A stretch of DNA of 64,000 nucleotides from Euphorbia lathyris (Eukaryota; Streptophyta; Magnoliopsida; Malpighiales; Euphorbiaceae), in assembly GCF_963576675.1 (NCBI RefSeq), contig NC_088919.1:41748501-41812500 (forward strand), given 5' to 3'. Every line of letters starts with the position of its first letter. The first letter of the stretch is position 1. The notes below the pieces were generated by a model, which made no database searches, was not told the origin of the DNA, and saw only the letters and a program-made list of their open reading frames with translations. This document shows positions 10,775 through 23,602 of the stretch, piece after piece. The position numbers and the translations under genes were made by a program.

Positions 10775-13700
10775 TTCCCTCTCTCTTGAAAAGGATTTGT
10801 CCTCAAATCTTCATCTCCTACATCAAACAAAGATAAATCAGCCACATTAAAAGTTGCATGCACACTATACTCACCTGGCAAGTCGAGCTTGTAGGCATTA
10901 TCCCCAATTCGTGCGACAACTTGAAATGGACCATCGCCTCTAGGATGTAGCTTTGATTTTCTCTGAGCGGGGAACCTTTCCTTGCGCATATGCAACCACA
11001 CCCAATCACCGGGTTCAAATAGAACACATTATCGACCCTTGTTAGCTTGCTTTGCATAATGCTCATTCTTCTTCTCCAGTTGTTGTTTCACTTGTTCATG
11101 TAACTTAAGCACCATTTCTGCCTTTTTCTTTCCATCTAAACTTTTCCTTTCATCAACAGGCAAAGGGATCAAGTCTAATGGTGTCAAAGGATTAAAACCA
11201 TAAACAATTTCAAATGGTGAGAAGTTAGTAGATGAATGTATAGCCCTATTATAAGCGAACTCAATAAATGGTAGGCATTCTTCCCATGACTTAAGATTCT
11301 TTTGAATAACTGCCCTAAGAAGTTGCCCTAAAGTTCTATTTACTACTTCGGTTTGACCATCAGTTTGAGGGTGACAAGAAGTAGAAAACAACAGTTTAGT
11401 CCCCAATTTATTCCACAAAGTCTTCCAAAAATAGCTTAAAAACTTAGGATCTCTATCACTAACTATACTCTTTGGCATCCCATGCAGACGAACAACCTCT
11501 CTAAAGAACAAGTTAGCAATATTAATAGCATCATCAGTTTTATGGCATGGTATGAAATGTGCCATCTTAGAAAAGCGATCTACAACCACAAATATGGAAT
11601 CATTACCTCTCTTAGACCTAGGTAAAGCCATTACAAAATCCATGGATATAGCAGTCCAAGGTTCATTCGGCACGGGTAATGGAGTGTATAAACCATGAGG
11701 CATAACTCTAGACTTAGCTTTCTTACAATTAATACAACTAGCACATATTCTTTCCACATCATGTTTCATATGAGGCCAAAAGAAATGTTCAGAAATCATG
11801 TCCAAAGTCTTAGCAACCCCAAAATGCCCCATCAAGCCTCCACCGTGGGCTTCCCTCACAAGAAATTCTCTATGTGAACATTTAGGCATGCATAATCGAT
11901 TATCTCTAAATAAGTAGCCCTCATGTCTATAAAATTTTCCAAAAGTAGTAAGTTCACAAGCTTTATAAATAGATGCAAAGTCTAGATCATCAACATATAA
12001 TTCTTTGATATACTCAAATCCTAAACACTTAGCATGCATCACATTCAATAAGCTAACTCTCCTACTTAATGCATCAGCAACTACGTTTTCCTTCCTTTGC
12101 TTATACTTAATCACATAAGGAAACGTCTCTATAAATTCCACCCACTTGGCATGTCTTCGGTTCAATTTTTGTTGACCCTTAAGATGTTTCAAGGATTCAT
12201 GATCGGTGTGGATCACAAACTCTTTAGGCCATAAATAATGTTGCCACATTTGCAAAGCCCTAACTAATGCATAAAGTTCTTTATCATAAGTGGGATAGTT
12301 TAAGGTTGCACCACTAAGTTTTTCACTAAAGAAGGCTATAGGTCGACCCTCTTGCATTAAAACAGCACCAATCCCTACTCCCGACGCATCACACTCAATT
12401 TCAAACGATTTATCAAAGTTTGGAAGTGCTAAAACGGGGGCAGAAGTTAGTCTTGCCTTAAGCATCTCAAAAGCATCCTCTTGTGCTTTGCCCCACTTAA
12501 AGCCAACATTCTTTTTTATTACCTCGGTTAGTGGTGCGGAAATGGTACTGAAGTTCTTCACAAACCTCCTATAGAAACTCGCCAAGCCATGAAAGCTCCT
12601 CACCTCGGTAACTGAATTTGGCGTTGGCCACTCTTGAATGGCTTTCACCTTTTCAATATCAACAGAAACTCCTTGTGCTGAAATAATAAAACCCAAAAAC
12701 ACAACTTTCTCCATGCAAAATGAGCACTTAGAAAGGTTAGCGTATAATTTATGTTCTCTCAAAACATCTAATACAGCCTTAACATGTTCTATGTGTTCTG
12801 CCTCAGATTTAGAATAGATAAGAATGTCATCAAAATAAACAACAACAAATTTACCTATAAACTCTCTCAAAACATGATTCATTAATCTCATGAAAGTACT
12901 AGGTGCATTTGTTAAACCGAAAGGCATAACTAACCACTCATATAAACCATGCTTAGTCTTAAAAGCCGTTTTCCATTCATCTCCTAATGACATGCGAATC
13001 TGATGGTACCCACTCTTAAGATCTATTTTAGTGAAAATAACAGCCCCATTTAATTCATCCAACATATCATCTAACCTAGGGATATGATGACGATACTTTA
13101 CCATGATTTTATTGACGGCTCTACAATCGATGCACATCCGCCAAGTTCCATCTTTCTTTGGTACTAGGATGACTGGTACAGCACACGGACTCATAGATTC
13201 ACGAATCAACCCTTTTGCCATTAGTTCCTCGACTTGCCTTTGTAGTTCTTTTGTCTCCTCAGGGTTACTTCTATAGGCTGGTCGATTTGGAATTTGTGCT
13301 CCGGGAACAAAGTCAATTTGATGCTCAATTCCTCGAATCGGGGGTAACTTATTAGGCATCTCTTCGGGGAATAAATCCTTGAATTCCTGCAAAAGAGCGG
13401 AAATACTAGAAGGAAGGTTAGACTGATTTACAGAAGATAAACAAAAACTCTTACAATAAAATAATAATAAATTTTTGTTTTCAAAATCAGCTTGCTTTAC
13501 ATCCCTCAATTTAGCATATAAAGATAGATTTTGGCTTTTGTTAATGCTCCTTTCTTTTTCTCTCCTCTCACCCTCATTTCTCGACCTCACTAATGCCTTT
13601 TCACTCACCTCTTCTCTCTTCACACCCTCACTGATTTTATCACTCTTATTTTCTCTCGCCTTAACCTTTTCCCTTCTCACAGATTGTTCTTGTAACATTC

Positions 13701-15318
13701 TTTGCATGTAGAGCTGATCTTCAAACACTTCAGCATGTGATAAAGGTGGAAAAATATACTTCTTCCCATCCTTAGCAATAGTAAATTTATTTGTTCGACC
13801 ATGATGTAGTGCTGATCGATCGAATTGCCAAGGCCTCCCCAATAACACATGACATGCTTGCATAGGTACTACATCACATAATACCTCATCAGAAAAAGAA
13901 CCAATAGAAAAGTTCAGAAGCACCTGTTTAGTAACTTTGAGTTCGTTACTATCATTCAACCATTGTAACCGATAAAGATTGGGATGTGGAATTGTTGATA
14001 TCCCTAATCGGCTTGCTAACACATTGCTTACCACGTTGCAACAACTTCCTCCATCAATAATTAGTAAGCATGTTTTTCCAAGTATGTTGCAATGAGCATG
14101 AAAGATGTGCTCTCGTTGCTCAATGTCACCACTCACTCCCATCTTCAATGTTCTACGAGTGACTAAGTTAACTCCATGTCCTCCTTTACTATCCACCTCT
14201 TCTATATCACTACAATCTTCTAAGGTGGGCATATCATCTGATTCATGTTCAGACTCACTTTCGGATATTAACTCACCATGCTTCATAACCATCGCCTTTT
14301 GATTCGAACACTCTCTTGCATAGTGCCCTCTCCCTTGGCACTTAAAACACACAATTTCACGAGTTCTTGTGGGTTTTTCAGTAGTTTTGTATTTTGGAGT
14401 AGTTCCACCAATTTGCAACTTCCCAAATGCTTTTGAATCAACCTGAGGCTTTTGGTCACTTTTAGAGCTAAATTCAGATTTAGTTTTGAAATTACCTCTT
14501 GGATCTGACTTCCATGGAGTGGAAGTAGTGCCTTTGAACTTTGATCTCCCTTTCTCAACCTCTTGAAGTTGTCTCTCAATTTTTATCGCTTTATGGAGCA
14601 TCTCGTCCATGTGGAAATAAGTTTGTAGCTCAAGAGGGTTGCGAATCTCCCTCTTCATTCCCATGAGAAATCTAACCATGGTAGCTTCCTCATCTTCTTG
14701 TATATCAGCTCGGATTAGTGCCATCTCCAATTGTTTGTGATAATCTTCAACAGATTGGTTACCTTGAGACATGGATTGGAGTTCTTTCAACAGCTCCTTA
14801 TAATAGTGAGCCGGCATAAATCTCTTTTTCATGACCTTCTTCAATTCACCCCATGTTCTTATGGGTTCATCACCATCTCTTTTTCTTGTGTGCTTTAATT
14901 GGTCCCACCAAACAGCCGCATATTCAGTTAGTTCGGATACTACAAGTTTCACCTTCTTCTCCTCGGAATACTCATGTATGTCAAAGATTGTTTCAACCTT
15001 TCGTACCCAATCAAGATACGCCTCTGGGTCACTACCTCCTCGAAAAGTAGGCATTTTAAGTTTGATAGCATTAAGATTACTATCTTTTCGATCGTTACCC
15101 CTTTTTCGGTATCCAAACTGCTCCTCCTCTTCAGACTCGGATAGTTCATCATCAAAATTCAATCTCCCCCGTCCTCCTTTCTTTTGGCTTGATTTCTTTT
15201 GGTTTGAAACCAAATCAGCCACAATAGCCCCTAACCTCTTCATCTCACCTACAATAGCTTGTTGCCATTCTTTAGAATCAACATCGTTAACGTTGTCCTT
15301 TTTAGGTTCGTTAGACAT
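10525..15318 (-). pseudogene. gag-pol polyprotein, one nonsense codon
   Basis: ATG at 15318. Order by residue: gag about 90-260; CCHC knuckle (CFKC-GHYAREC) 324-337; protease IDGGS near 421; charged linker 540-620; RT about 680-880 with YFDD; RNase H about 960-1085; integrase HHCC and D,D,E core about 1140-1390 ([25 protein letters not shown]). A TAA at 11031-11029 interrupts an otherwise continuous frame of about 1,597 codons; downstream the same frame encodes the integrase C terminus (GPFQV, SATFN-VADLS-like block). The last about 83 codons lie inside the 3' LTR. Non-autonomous now unless the stop is read through. Confidence 0.9.
10775..10789 (-). other. Polypurine tract
   Basis: Minus strand TCAAGAGAGAGGGAA abuts the TG of the 3' LTR, the expected plus-strand primer site for Ty3/gypsy. 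Confidence 0.85.
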
Positions 15319-16007
15319 GACAAAATATATAAAGAATGAAAGAAAAGTGAAATCTAGTCTAAAGCAAGAAAAGAAGAAAAATAAAGTAAAAGAAGTACCT
15401 CACAACCGGTTCAATCACTCTTTTATATTATCTTGATAGATCACAAGGATTATCTCGGGTAATATAAATGCCAATGAAGCAAAAGAATGACAAAATAAAG
15501 TAGGGCAGAAACTAGAAGCAAAGAAGACTAATATTGTAACGATAACCAAAGTTTAGCACACTAAGAATAGAATAAAAGACGATTTTCGAAGAAGAGACAA
15601 ATGTTTGAAAGAAATTTTAAGAATGTGTGTTTAGCATGCAAATTCTAGAAAACTTGTAACTTTAGTACAAACAATGAGCCGGGTTTTTTTTCTTTTTTTT
15701 TCCTTTTTTTTCTTTTCTTTTTTTTTTCCTTTTTTTTTTTAAACTAGACTGGAATTGATTAACAAATTAAACTTGCACTAATGATTTAGCATGCAAAAAA
15801 AAAATTGAAGAAATTCACACACATAAATAGGTTTGGCTAGTAAGAATAGAATCCAAAAATAATCAGTTCGCTACAACTAAGAACCTAAATAACTAGATGC
15901 AAAGGTATGAGGAACTCGATCAATAATTAAAGACTCTAGATTTGGGTAATTTTTTTTTTCAAATTTCGACAAACAAAACAAAAACAACAAATTCCTTAAG
16001 AGCCAAA
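15319..16007 (-). other. 5' leader of the gypsy element
   Basis: Non-coding stretch between PBS and gag. It contains a long A-rich tract on the minus strand (15684-15742) that is also the breakpoint of the duplicated leader copy at 9524. No frame of note. Confidence 0.7.
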
Positions 16008-16019
16008 GCTCTGATACCA
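16008..16019 (-). other. Primer binding site, tRNA-iMet type
   Basis: Minus strand TGGTATCAGAGC, two bases downstream of the 5' LTR end; matches the usual initiator-Met tRNA site. Confidence 0.9.
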
Positions 16020-16021
16020 AT

Positions 16022-16944
16022 TGATGTGATATTGGTTATGAAAAAGAGATAATAACCAAATCAACAAGTTTTCCCGATCTATCTTAAGGAATTAATAGAA
16101 TCAAATAACAAACATAAATTGGTGATAACAAACCAATCCCAAAGAATTAAAGACAATGAAAGGAGATCTGACCTTACACCTTCGAATAATTAAATTGGAA
16201 CCTGAGTGTTTGGCGATTCACAAGTACCTTACCAAAATACTTATTCACGATCAAGATAATATTGCAAGAATGATGACCCGGTCTCTCAAGCTCACAATAA
16301 ATAATTCAATCCCGGATTGAAAATAATTCCCAAAGGAAAAGAAGAACTTTTGTTCATAAAAATATTGATTTCTGATTGATGAAAATAATGAAGAATACAA
16401 GCCTTTATATAGGCTACAAAATAAACCTAAACCTAAACTAAAAAGGAAGTTGAATCCTAGTGCACCAAGGTAAAAGAAATCCTAATTAGACAAGGAAAAA
16501 TATTAAATTCGTTTTTGTCCTTTAGAGCCCAATTTCAGCCCACTAATTAACATTATTTAGGCCTTTTAATTAGCTAGAAATAAGCCCAATCAAACCTATA
16601 AGGTTATAGTATTAATTTTAATGAGTCCCAATGGGTTTTGCACATGCCAAACACATGCAAGTCCAAAACTTCTCTTAAAATATGATCAACCTTTTTACAT
16701 ATCACTATTATGGGCTTGGGCTTGGATACAACACAAAGACACACCATCTTTAATGACTTCGCTAGAATTCATTCCTTGTTTAAAGAAGCTCAAGATGAGT
16801 CCATTAAGCATTTGTTGGTCTTTCTTTGCACGATTCTTCGTCATATGTCCAATTGACAGCTCCAATGGATCCCTCATGCTTCTACTGGGCTCCTTAACTC
16901 CAAGCTCCTTTGTTCCATGCTCTTGTGCTTTTGATATCACATCA
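16022..16944 (-). repeat. 5' LTR of the 9.9-16.9 kb gypsy element
   Basis: 923 bp, same length as its partner, with TG..CA ends (TGATGTGATAT / ATATCACATCA). Flank on the right is CTTAT. Confidence 0.95.
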
Positions 16945-18183
16945 CTTATCATAATAGTTTTGGGGTTAAAAGTTAATTTCTTATCATTTATGAATATTAT
17001 TGTCATTTTTTATCTATTAATCATGATCTTTATTATTTACCTTTTCTTTTAAATGTATATGTATAATTATCATTTCTATCAAAAATATATATATATGTAC
17101 ATCTTTCTTCTTTTCCTTTTAAATTTCCTATATGTATATATGATTTGGAAAATATTTTGGTTGGGTGAATTTGGATTTAATTTATTACTTGTTGTCATTA
17201 TGTTCAAATGAAGGATAATTGAGTGAAAAAGGGAAAATAAAAGATAAAAAGAGATTTCAAGTTGTTTGTTTAAATTAAAGCTTTTCTAGATATTCTTCAA
17301 GTGTAAATAAAAGATTTTTATCATTTTAAACCGTTTTCAAAATATCACGTGTTGAAACCTTAATTCGTTCCAACGGCGGATTAAGCGAACCTTGTAAATA
17401 AAACCATTTTCATTATAAATAACCGAGTTTTTGAATCGTTTTCCTAATTAAACAGTTTTGTACAAAAATAAATGGACTTGTATGTTTAATCATGTTTTTT
17501 GTTAAGACTTCTTATCTAACGTTTTCAAACGCTCGAGTCGTTCCAACGGCGATTCGAGTCGATGTCATGTAAATTAACGGGGTTTTGAAACGTACCTAAA
17601 TTGTTCCAACGGCGATTAAGGTACGAACCATGTAAATAAACTCGTTTTTGGGGAATGAGATTAGCTTAGAGTTAGTGTATAGTCTAAAGCATAAAATCAT
17701 ACTGTGAATAAATCAATTCTTTCTTCTCCCCCTCCCTCTCCTATGTATTTTAAATTTATGCAAAATGGGTGATTCTTTACTAAAATGGCTTAATAACATG
17801 CTCAAAACGGTTTTCAAAGCGAGAAAGAAAAGGTTTCAAATGAATTTTTAACTTAAAGAAATATGCGATTAGTCCGTTAGTGCCTAACATGCTAAGTAGG
17901 AGGCCGGTGGTTCATAATCGGGCGATGTCGGGGTGCCTAGTAGCCTTTCTCCGGAAAGGAGCTAGCCTTCTCGGCTCGTACCTAAGTTTCCCGAACCCTC
18001 ACCGGTCTCCCGCAAGGGATCGGTGTTCATTTCCCATTCGTGGGTGGCGACTCTTCCATACTCCAGGCTCCGGTCCTGCCGAGCAGCTTGATTCCGCGAT
18101 TGGTTGCTTTCGGCGCCAATCACAGCATCTGTCATCAACGGTGTCCACCCCTCGGTCCGCCCGGGCGAGGCCGTGGCACCTAC
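16945..18183 (+). repeat. Remnant of a Tat-type LTR (U5-like), 5' part missing
   Basis: AT-rich DNA with a motif GTTCCAACGGCG at about 17371, 17538 and 17607, each copy followed by a (C/A)TTGTAAAT or ATGTAAAT block. It ends in a GC-rich segment (about 17880-18183: GTGGGTGGCGACT, CGGGCGAGGCCGTGGCACC), which I recall from 3' ends of Tat/Ogre LTRs. No gene. It may be the rest of the LTR of the 1-9.5 kb element, cut by the gypsy insertion; no sequence proof. Confidence 0.5.
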
Positions 18184-19978
18184 AGCAGCTTTATGGTTCT
18201 TAGCATCCTCCTCCATCTTCTCCTTCAGGCTGCGGATCTCCGCGCCCTTGCTTTCATTAAGTGCAATGGCGGAAGCAGCATTTGCACTGGCAACGGTAAC
18301 TTCTTTCTCCAGCCTTTTTATGGTTGCTTTATCCGCCACCTTTTGAAGTAGATCCGCCTCCATAGCACGCATGTGCGTATACGCCTGGCAAAGCAAGGGG
18401 CGATTTAAAAACAAAATCTCCCCAAAGGAGATCACCCTTTCATCCAAAAATGTAAAATAAGGAAAATAAAGCTTACCGAAAGGAGATCCCTTTTCCCAAT
18501 TTGGCATGGGCTGATCCGGAGAACTTGTTTTGACTCTCTTGCACTTCACCGAGTTGACCAAGGGCTTCATCAAGGTCATTGATAACTGACTCGTTCCCCA
18601 AGGACCCTTTATCACCATACTTGGCTAGCCAATATCCTCCCAAGTCGGGCTTAACCACCTATGCAAGAAGAAGAAAGGCCAAAATCAGGATCCATAGTAG
18701 AAGGGAGACAAACGGTAAAGTAAACATACCTGCTCCAGATCCATCATAGGCCTCCCAGCTTTCATGGCATCCGCCAGTAACTTCTCTCCACCAGCAGCGG
18801 CTGATCTCTTCTTCTTAAGAGGGGGGTCCGCGGCACCCTCTAAAGGGCGTTTCCCAGAGCTCCTACTAGGATCCGCCACCTGCGCATCTTTCTGGGCCTC
18901 CAACTCCTTCTATTTTTTACGCTTCTCTATAAGGGCGCGACTGGCCTCAGGACAAGGGAACAACAAATAATAATCAAGGTTCAAGGAAGAAACAAAGTTA
19001 CCTTCATCAAGTTGGGTAAACTTTGCGTAAGTAATCACATCCCCCACACGGTGGACTAGAGGAATGTCATTCATCATGAATTCCAGAGCATCGGCATACA
19101 TCCAAGCATCCGTCTTGATGCTCTTCATGAGATCCGCCACTTTCTCATTACTGTCTGTCAGTATACGTAAGTCCCCAGCCATGTGTTGAGGATTAGCATT
19201 CCAATTCAACAGGAATCCCAGAGATTCGCCCTCTTTCACTTTAACAAAGAAAAAAATTTCGTCCCAGAGATGGACGTTTGACATCTTGTCATAAAAAGGC
19301 GAATAACTCTTGAATTTGGCAAAAGTATAGAAGGATTTAGTTTGACGCTTCGAAGGTTTGTGAAGAGATCGGAAGACATGAGGATTACAGACTACCCCCA
19401 GATTCGAAGCTAAAGTAACAATCTAGAGCTATGTCCAACCAGCCATTCGGATGCAGCTGGCAGACAGTTATCCCAAAGAACTCCAAAATATCCACCATCA
19501 TCCGAAGAAGAGGAAGGCAGAATCATCTCTCTATATGACTACTATACATGGACAGGAATCCCTTAAGGGGACAGGCAGGTCGCTGATGGGCAGCCGCCAA
19601 CTCGGTCTCATAATTTTTGATCCACGGATAGCGATCCGCCAAATCCGCAAGATCCACGGCGCTCATACGAGACGAAGTAATCTCTGCACGAGGCTTCTTT
19701 TTCCTAATCGGAGTTGAAGGGGAAGCTTCCATCCTCGAAAGGGTCCTAGGGTCTATCACCGGAGCAATATGAGCTACAGCAGCGGAAGGGTTCTGGATTC
19801 TAATTAAACGAGGGCGACGATTCCTACTCTGCCTCACCGTATTATGCAACTCGGATAAATCATAACTAAGCGTACTTTCAGAGGAACTAGAACTCTCGGA
19901 AGAGGTCCAACTAAACAAAGGCTCGGAGGAAGTGGTTAAATCAAAGAGTTCAATGGTAGAGCCATAGGAAGAACTCAT
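18184..19978 (-). pseudogene. Antisense 'putative gypsy type transposon' family gene (Transposase_28-like), broken
   Basis: Start ATG at 19978. A Ser-rich N terminus is followed by a conserved block (LADRYPWIKNYE, LHPNGWLDIA, SLHKPSKRQTKSFYTF, VHLWDEIFFF) typical of PF04195-type proteins, then a Lys-rich basic patch and a coiled coil (18384-18190). Introns are likely at 18659-18729 and 18385-18476 (GT..AG), but the phase at the second does not fit, so limits are uncertain. Breaks: TGA at 19525-19523, a 1-nt shift near 19430, TAG at 18912-18910, and loss of the 3' end against the LTR at about 18183. Like the PMD gene it lies antisense just upstream of a plus-strand LTR. Confidence 0.65.
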
Positions 19979-20249
19979 AAAAACCCAGATGGCAACAAGA
20001 ATAGGACGAGAAGGTTCACTTACATGGAAAATCGGAAGCTCTGAAAAAATGCAAGACAAATCGAAAGGAAATTAGCAAGTGCGGCAGAAAGAGAAAGAGA
20101 GAAGTTGAAGAAGGTACCATCACTTACCTCGAGATGTGCATCTAGGACACCTGTCGCGCAATAAATGGCCTGGAACAGAGCGGTAATTAATGTGACTCAT
20201 CATGACGACGCGCCAGGAAGTGCAAAAGCCCTAAAGGACTTTAACGGAA

Positions 20250-20268
20250 CTTTTTTGGGGGGGGCTTC
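20250..20268 (+). other. PPT-like tract before LTR
   Basis: CTTTTTTGGGGGGGGCTTC directly before the TG of the LTR; G-rich core as in some Tat elements. Confidence 0.6.
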
Positions 20269-20769
20269 TGATAACATCGAGATATTTTCTACGGGATCAA
20301 AGAGGATATTTACCAAAACGACCGCGTATTCGGATGATCCGGGAAGCAATGGCGTATCGAGAAATCCATCCATGTGGCGAATCACCTAGATTCCGCCACA
20401 CGCCATCCGTAGTCAAACCTACGGGAGACCCGCCATCATGCCTCGATCCGCCCGTCGAACGGTTAAGACGATTCTCAATAAAGGCAACAAATAACCCATT
20501 AATGAGCTAACAGTCATACTTGAATGAGATCAGTAACCGCCATTAATAAGGCATTAATGGAGACTCTCTAGTTTCTAGGAGTTACGACTACATGACTATA
20601 AATAGCTTGCATCCCAAGGTATTGAGGTACACAAATTCTCGCTCTCATAAACCCTACTTTGTCAATACAGTTTATTCTCTTACTATATACTGACTTTGGC
20701 ATCGGAGCTTTCCCCCGTCGAACCCAACGACACCCCCCGCAGGGAAAGAATTCGGTCGAAAGTTCATCA
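20269..20769 (+). repeat. 501-bp LTR of a Tat-type element (3' LTR by context)
   Basis: Starts TGATAACATC after the PPT and ends near TTCATCA, giving TGAT/ATCA ends. TATA box TATAAATA at 20597-20604 and a GC-rich downstream segment (ACGACACCCCCCGCAGGG). Upstream is the antisense Transposase_28-like gene, so this looks like the 3' LTR of the element that carried it. Its gag-pol is not in the window. The 3' boundary is approximate. Confidence 0.65.
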
Positions 20770-20803
20770 CCATATATCAATATTATTAATTACAACACAT
20801 AAA

Positions 20804-23602
20804 CTAATATAATCTAGTCCAAGCCGCTCTCCTTTCAGCGTATATATTGTCCAAGTGACGAACACTTGGTTCACGAAATGTATGCCATTGGGTGGCAATG
20901 GGAGGCACTGGAAATCCAGGTCTTAAATAAAGACGTATGTACTGATGATAAATCTCCAAATGACAAATCACAATCTCTCGCTCTGGTGGTCTTCCATCCT
21001 CCAAACACATCGGCAGTATAGTGCAACATCCTAACTGTGATGTAGTAAAAAAGAATATTACTACATTCAATACAGATGCAACATCATATAAGTCATCCGG
21101 ACTCACCATCTAGTGGAACTCACCACACCCCGCTCCTTCCCATCTATTACGCGTCAGGGCAACATCGAATCCGTTCCAGAACACTGGCACATACAGATCA
21201 CGGTGTGTCCTCATCTCATTCTCTATAAGCACTATAATCAGCTTCCACTCCTCTTGATTATTTGTGATGGCATCGGCTAAAACACGAAATCTACAGTTAC
21301 CATCTGCTACAACATCATAGTATCCAGTAATAAATGGTACGATGAGCCTTTGAACCCGATGTAAATAGTGGTAACCGGCGATATCCGCATCAAATCCGGC
21401 TGAAAATATTAATATATGAAATTCGTGAGCGATAATATATTTACTTTAACATCAACATATATATTACTAAAATAAAATATACCGGGATCTCATTGTTATG
21501 CACAGATAAGGATGAGGATCGGCCTCGACTACGACTACTCCTCGAAGGAGAGGACCGTGCACGACCTCGTGGTCCCTGACTGTACTCCCATGCACTCGGA
21601 TTCCGCTTCGTTGATGAATTCCCCTTTGGTCTACCCCTAACAGTGTCTTTGACCTCAGGTTCTTTGTAGCTACTTTGATCCGGGTTTATTTGATCATTAA
21701 TGTACATCGATATGCTATGCACCATTGAAGGATCTAATTTTTCAACCTTTTCCACAAGAGAGTGAAAAAACTAGTGATCCTCAGACCCGTCAGCATATAC
21801 GGGAGCAGTAACTGGTATGTCACTCAAACCTTCAAACGCAAGAGATCTCCAAAAAGGATGGATGCGGTCCACACGGACCGATGTGTCCGTGTCAATATAC
21901 TTTTTAAGCTCACATGCACAAGGAATGCCATGAGTCATGGGCAACGCGCATCCGCATTCACTTACCACATCCATACCTAATCCGCGCATACGCCCTAGCT
22001 CATCATTCAGTACACGCAAACAGTAATGTGAAATGTGTAAGTCGAGGTACTTGAAAGGATCTTTATTGTGAGCCACCGCAGATCTTCTTCTCGAGTCCTC
22101 AAGTGAATATATGGTTATATACAGTAAAGGATTCTATAACTAATGTATTACAATTTAAAAGATTATATTAAATAACAGAATAATTGTCTTACTTGATCGC
22201 ATCGATCTGAGCTTCAATATCCTTGTGCACCTACGCCCACACTGTATCGAGTGCACCAGTAGATGAATTCAACAACTGTTTCAACTTTGCATATGAACTC
22301 TCCACTCGACAGGTTGTAGTGTTTCCTAAGTGCAACACCTTGTTCGTCCATGCTTGATAGAACTTCTCTTTATGCACTAGCCATGTGGTATCCACGTATT
22401 CTATCACACGAGGCCATTTGGCAGAAGTATTCTTCATGCTTATCACTGCCTCCTCATATTCGGCTACTGTCGGGGCTTCAATTATACTTTTCCATTTGGA
22501 ATTCTTAAAAATTTCACCAAAAACCTTCAATCCACACAACTTGCCTACTCTATCCTCCACATCTTTATTAATATGTCATGTGCACAACAAATGATGACTA
22601 TGAGGAAATACCTCACGAACCGGTCTCATCAGTCCTAACTCCTGGTCCGTAGCAATGGCTGTCAGATGCACATCAGGTTGGAACAAAAGCTTAAATTTTT
22701 ATAACACCCACATATAACTTCCCTCAGTTTCATCCTTCATGATTGCATAGGCAATCAAGAAGTTTTTGTTTGAAGGCGTCTTCCAATGATCTCAAAGAAT
22801 GGCATTTTATACTTGTTTGTTTTATATGTTGAATTCATACCAACAAATAAGTAATAAGATCGGAACAGTGTGATCGATGTAGGATGTGCCATAAATAGCT
22901 GAGTCACAACATTGCTGCCCGGCGCCGCTTGCATCCAATGTATGTATTCCTTATCTATAGCAAGCTGATAAAACTGACCGTTTACATCCTGACCCTCAAA
23001 GCTCTTAGTCTTGATTTTCCCCCCTGTAGTTATAAACATGTCTTTATATCGGGCAATCCTCCGGATGTTTTTCTTTAATTGCAGCAAAAATAGCACAAGG
23101 CTTAGCTTGAGCTGCACTCATTTGATGAACAATTTTTTTTGGAACCGGGACTTAGTCCGTTCATCTGTTTGTAGCCCTGACGATATACGACCAACTGATG
23201 ATTGTGTTGTCCTCTATCTCCAGCAATCTCATTTACCACCCAATCGCCTAATTCAGCGATTTCCAGAACCTTTATCTGGAATTTGCAGCCACAATACTTT
23301 GTTTTTGTATTCCTCTGTACTACTTCCTCCATATCCATATCCTTTTTCCTTTGAGTATTCTTAATACCACGGGCACATTTAACCAATATCCATCTTGACT
23401 TGCCCTTTGTCTTGTGCGACACTGTGGTTAACTCGAAGCCGATCTCAATTGCCGTATGTTTTGCCCAGTTAACAGCTTCATGATATGTTTGAAACGTTTG
23501 TTCGGGGAAAAACTGCGCACTGTAATCAATACTGTTCCCGCCAAAATCTTCTAACGGAACCTCCTGCAAATGATAAATAACGAACATTAGATTTCGATAC
23601 AC
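20804..23602 (-). pseudogene. MULE transposase with SWIM finger and OTU-like cysteine protease domain
   Basis: N-terminal FAR1/MuDR-type zinc domain (CGCKF..HNH, about 23330-23180). The MULE catalytic region follows: the first Asp is replaced (MNSTYKTNKY instead of DSTYKTN, about 22840); the second is kept (TDQELGLMRP, about 22640). Next are a SWIM finger (CGCA-THGIPCACEL, about 21950-21900), a basic Ser/Arg tail, an intron (about 21400-21481, ending TTTCAG), then an OTU-like domain with ADGNCRFR (Asp and Cys kept, about 21270). Breaks: frameshift near 22770, stops at 22701-22699, 22578-22576 and about 21112. No TIRs recognised. MULEs move by DDE cut-and-paste; this copy cannot. Confidence 0.8.

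Larger units (their letters stand above)
9852..16944 (-). mobile_element. Chromovirus-like Ty3/gypsy retrotransposon with two 923-bp LTRs
   Basis: Complete structure on the minus strand: 5' LTR 16944-16022, PBS 16019-16008, gag-pol from 15318, PPT 10789-10775, 3' LTR 10774-9852. LTRs start TGATGTGATAT and end with its inverse. I count seven base differences between the LTRs (<1%), so the insertion is recent. No TSD can be tested, because the left flank is another leader copy. Gag and RT resemble CRM-like chromoviruses, but I saw no chromodomain, so the clade is tentative. Confidence 0.9.

Noticed and set aside
10451..10789. Plus-strand frame repeated at 16621-17052
   Set aside because: Lies in both LTRs, antisense to the pol tail; a shadow.
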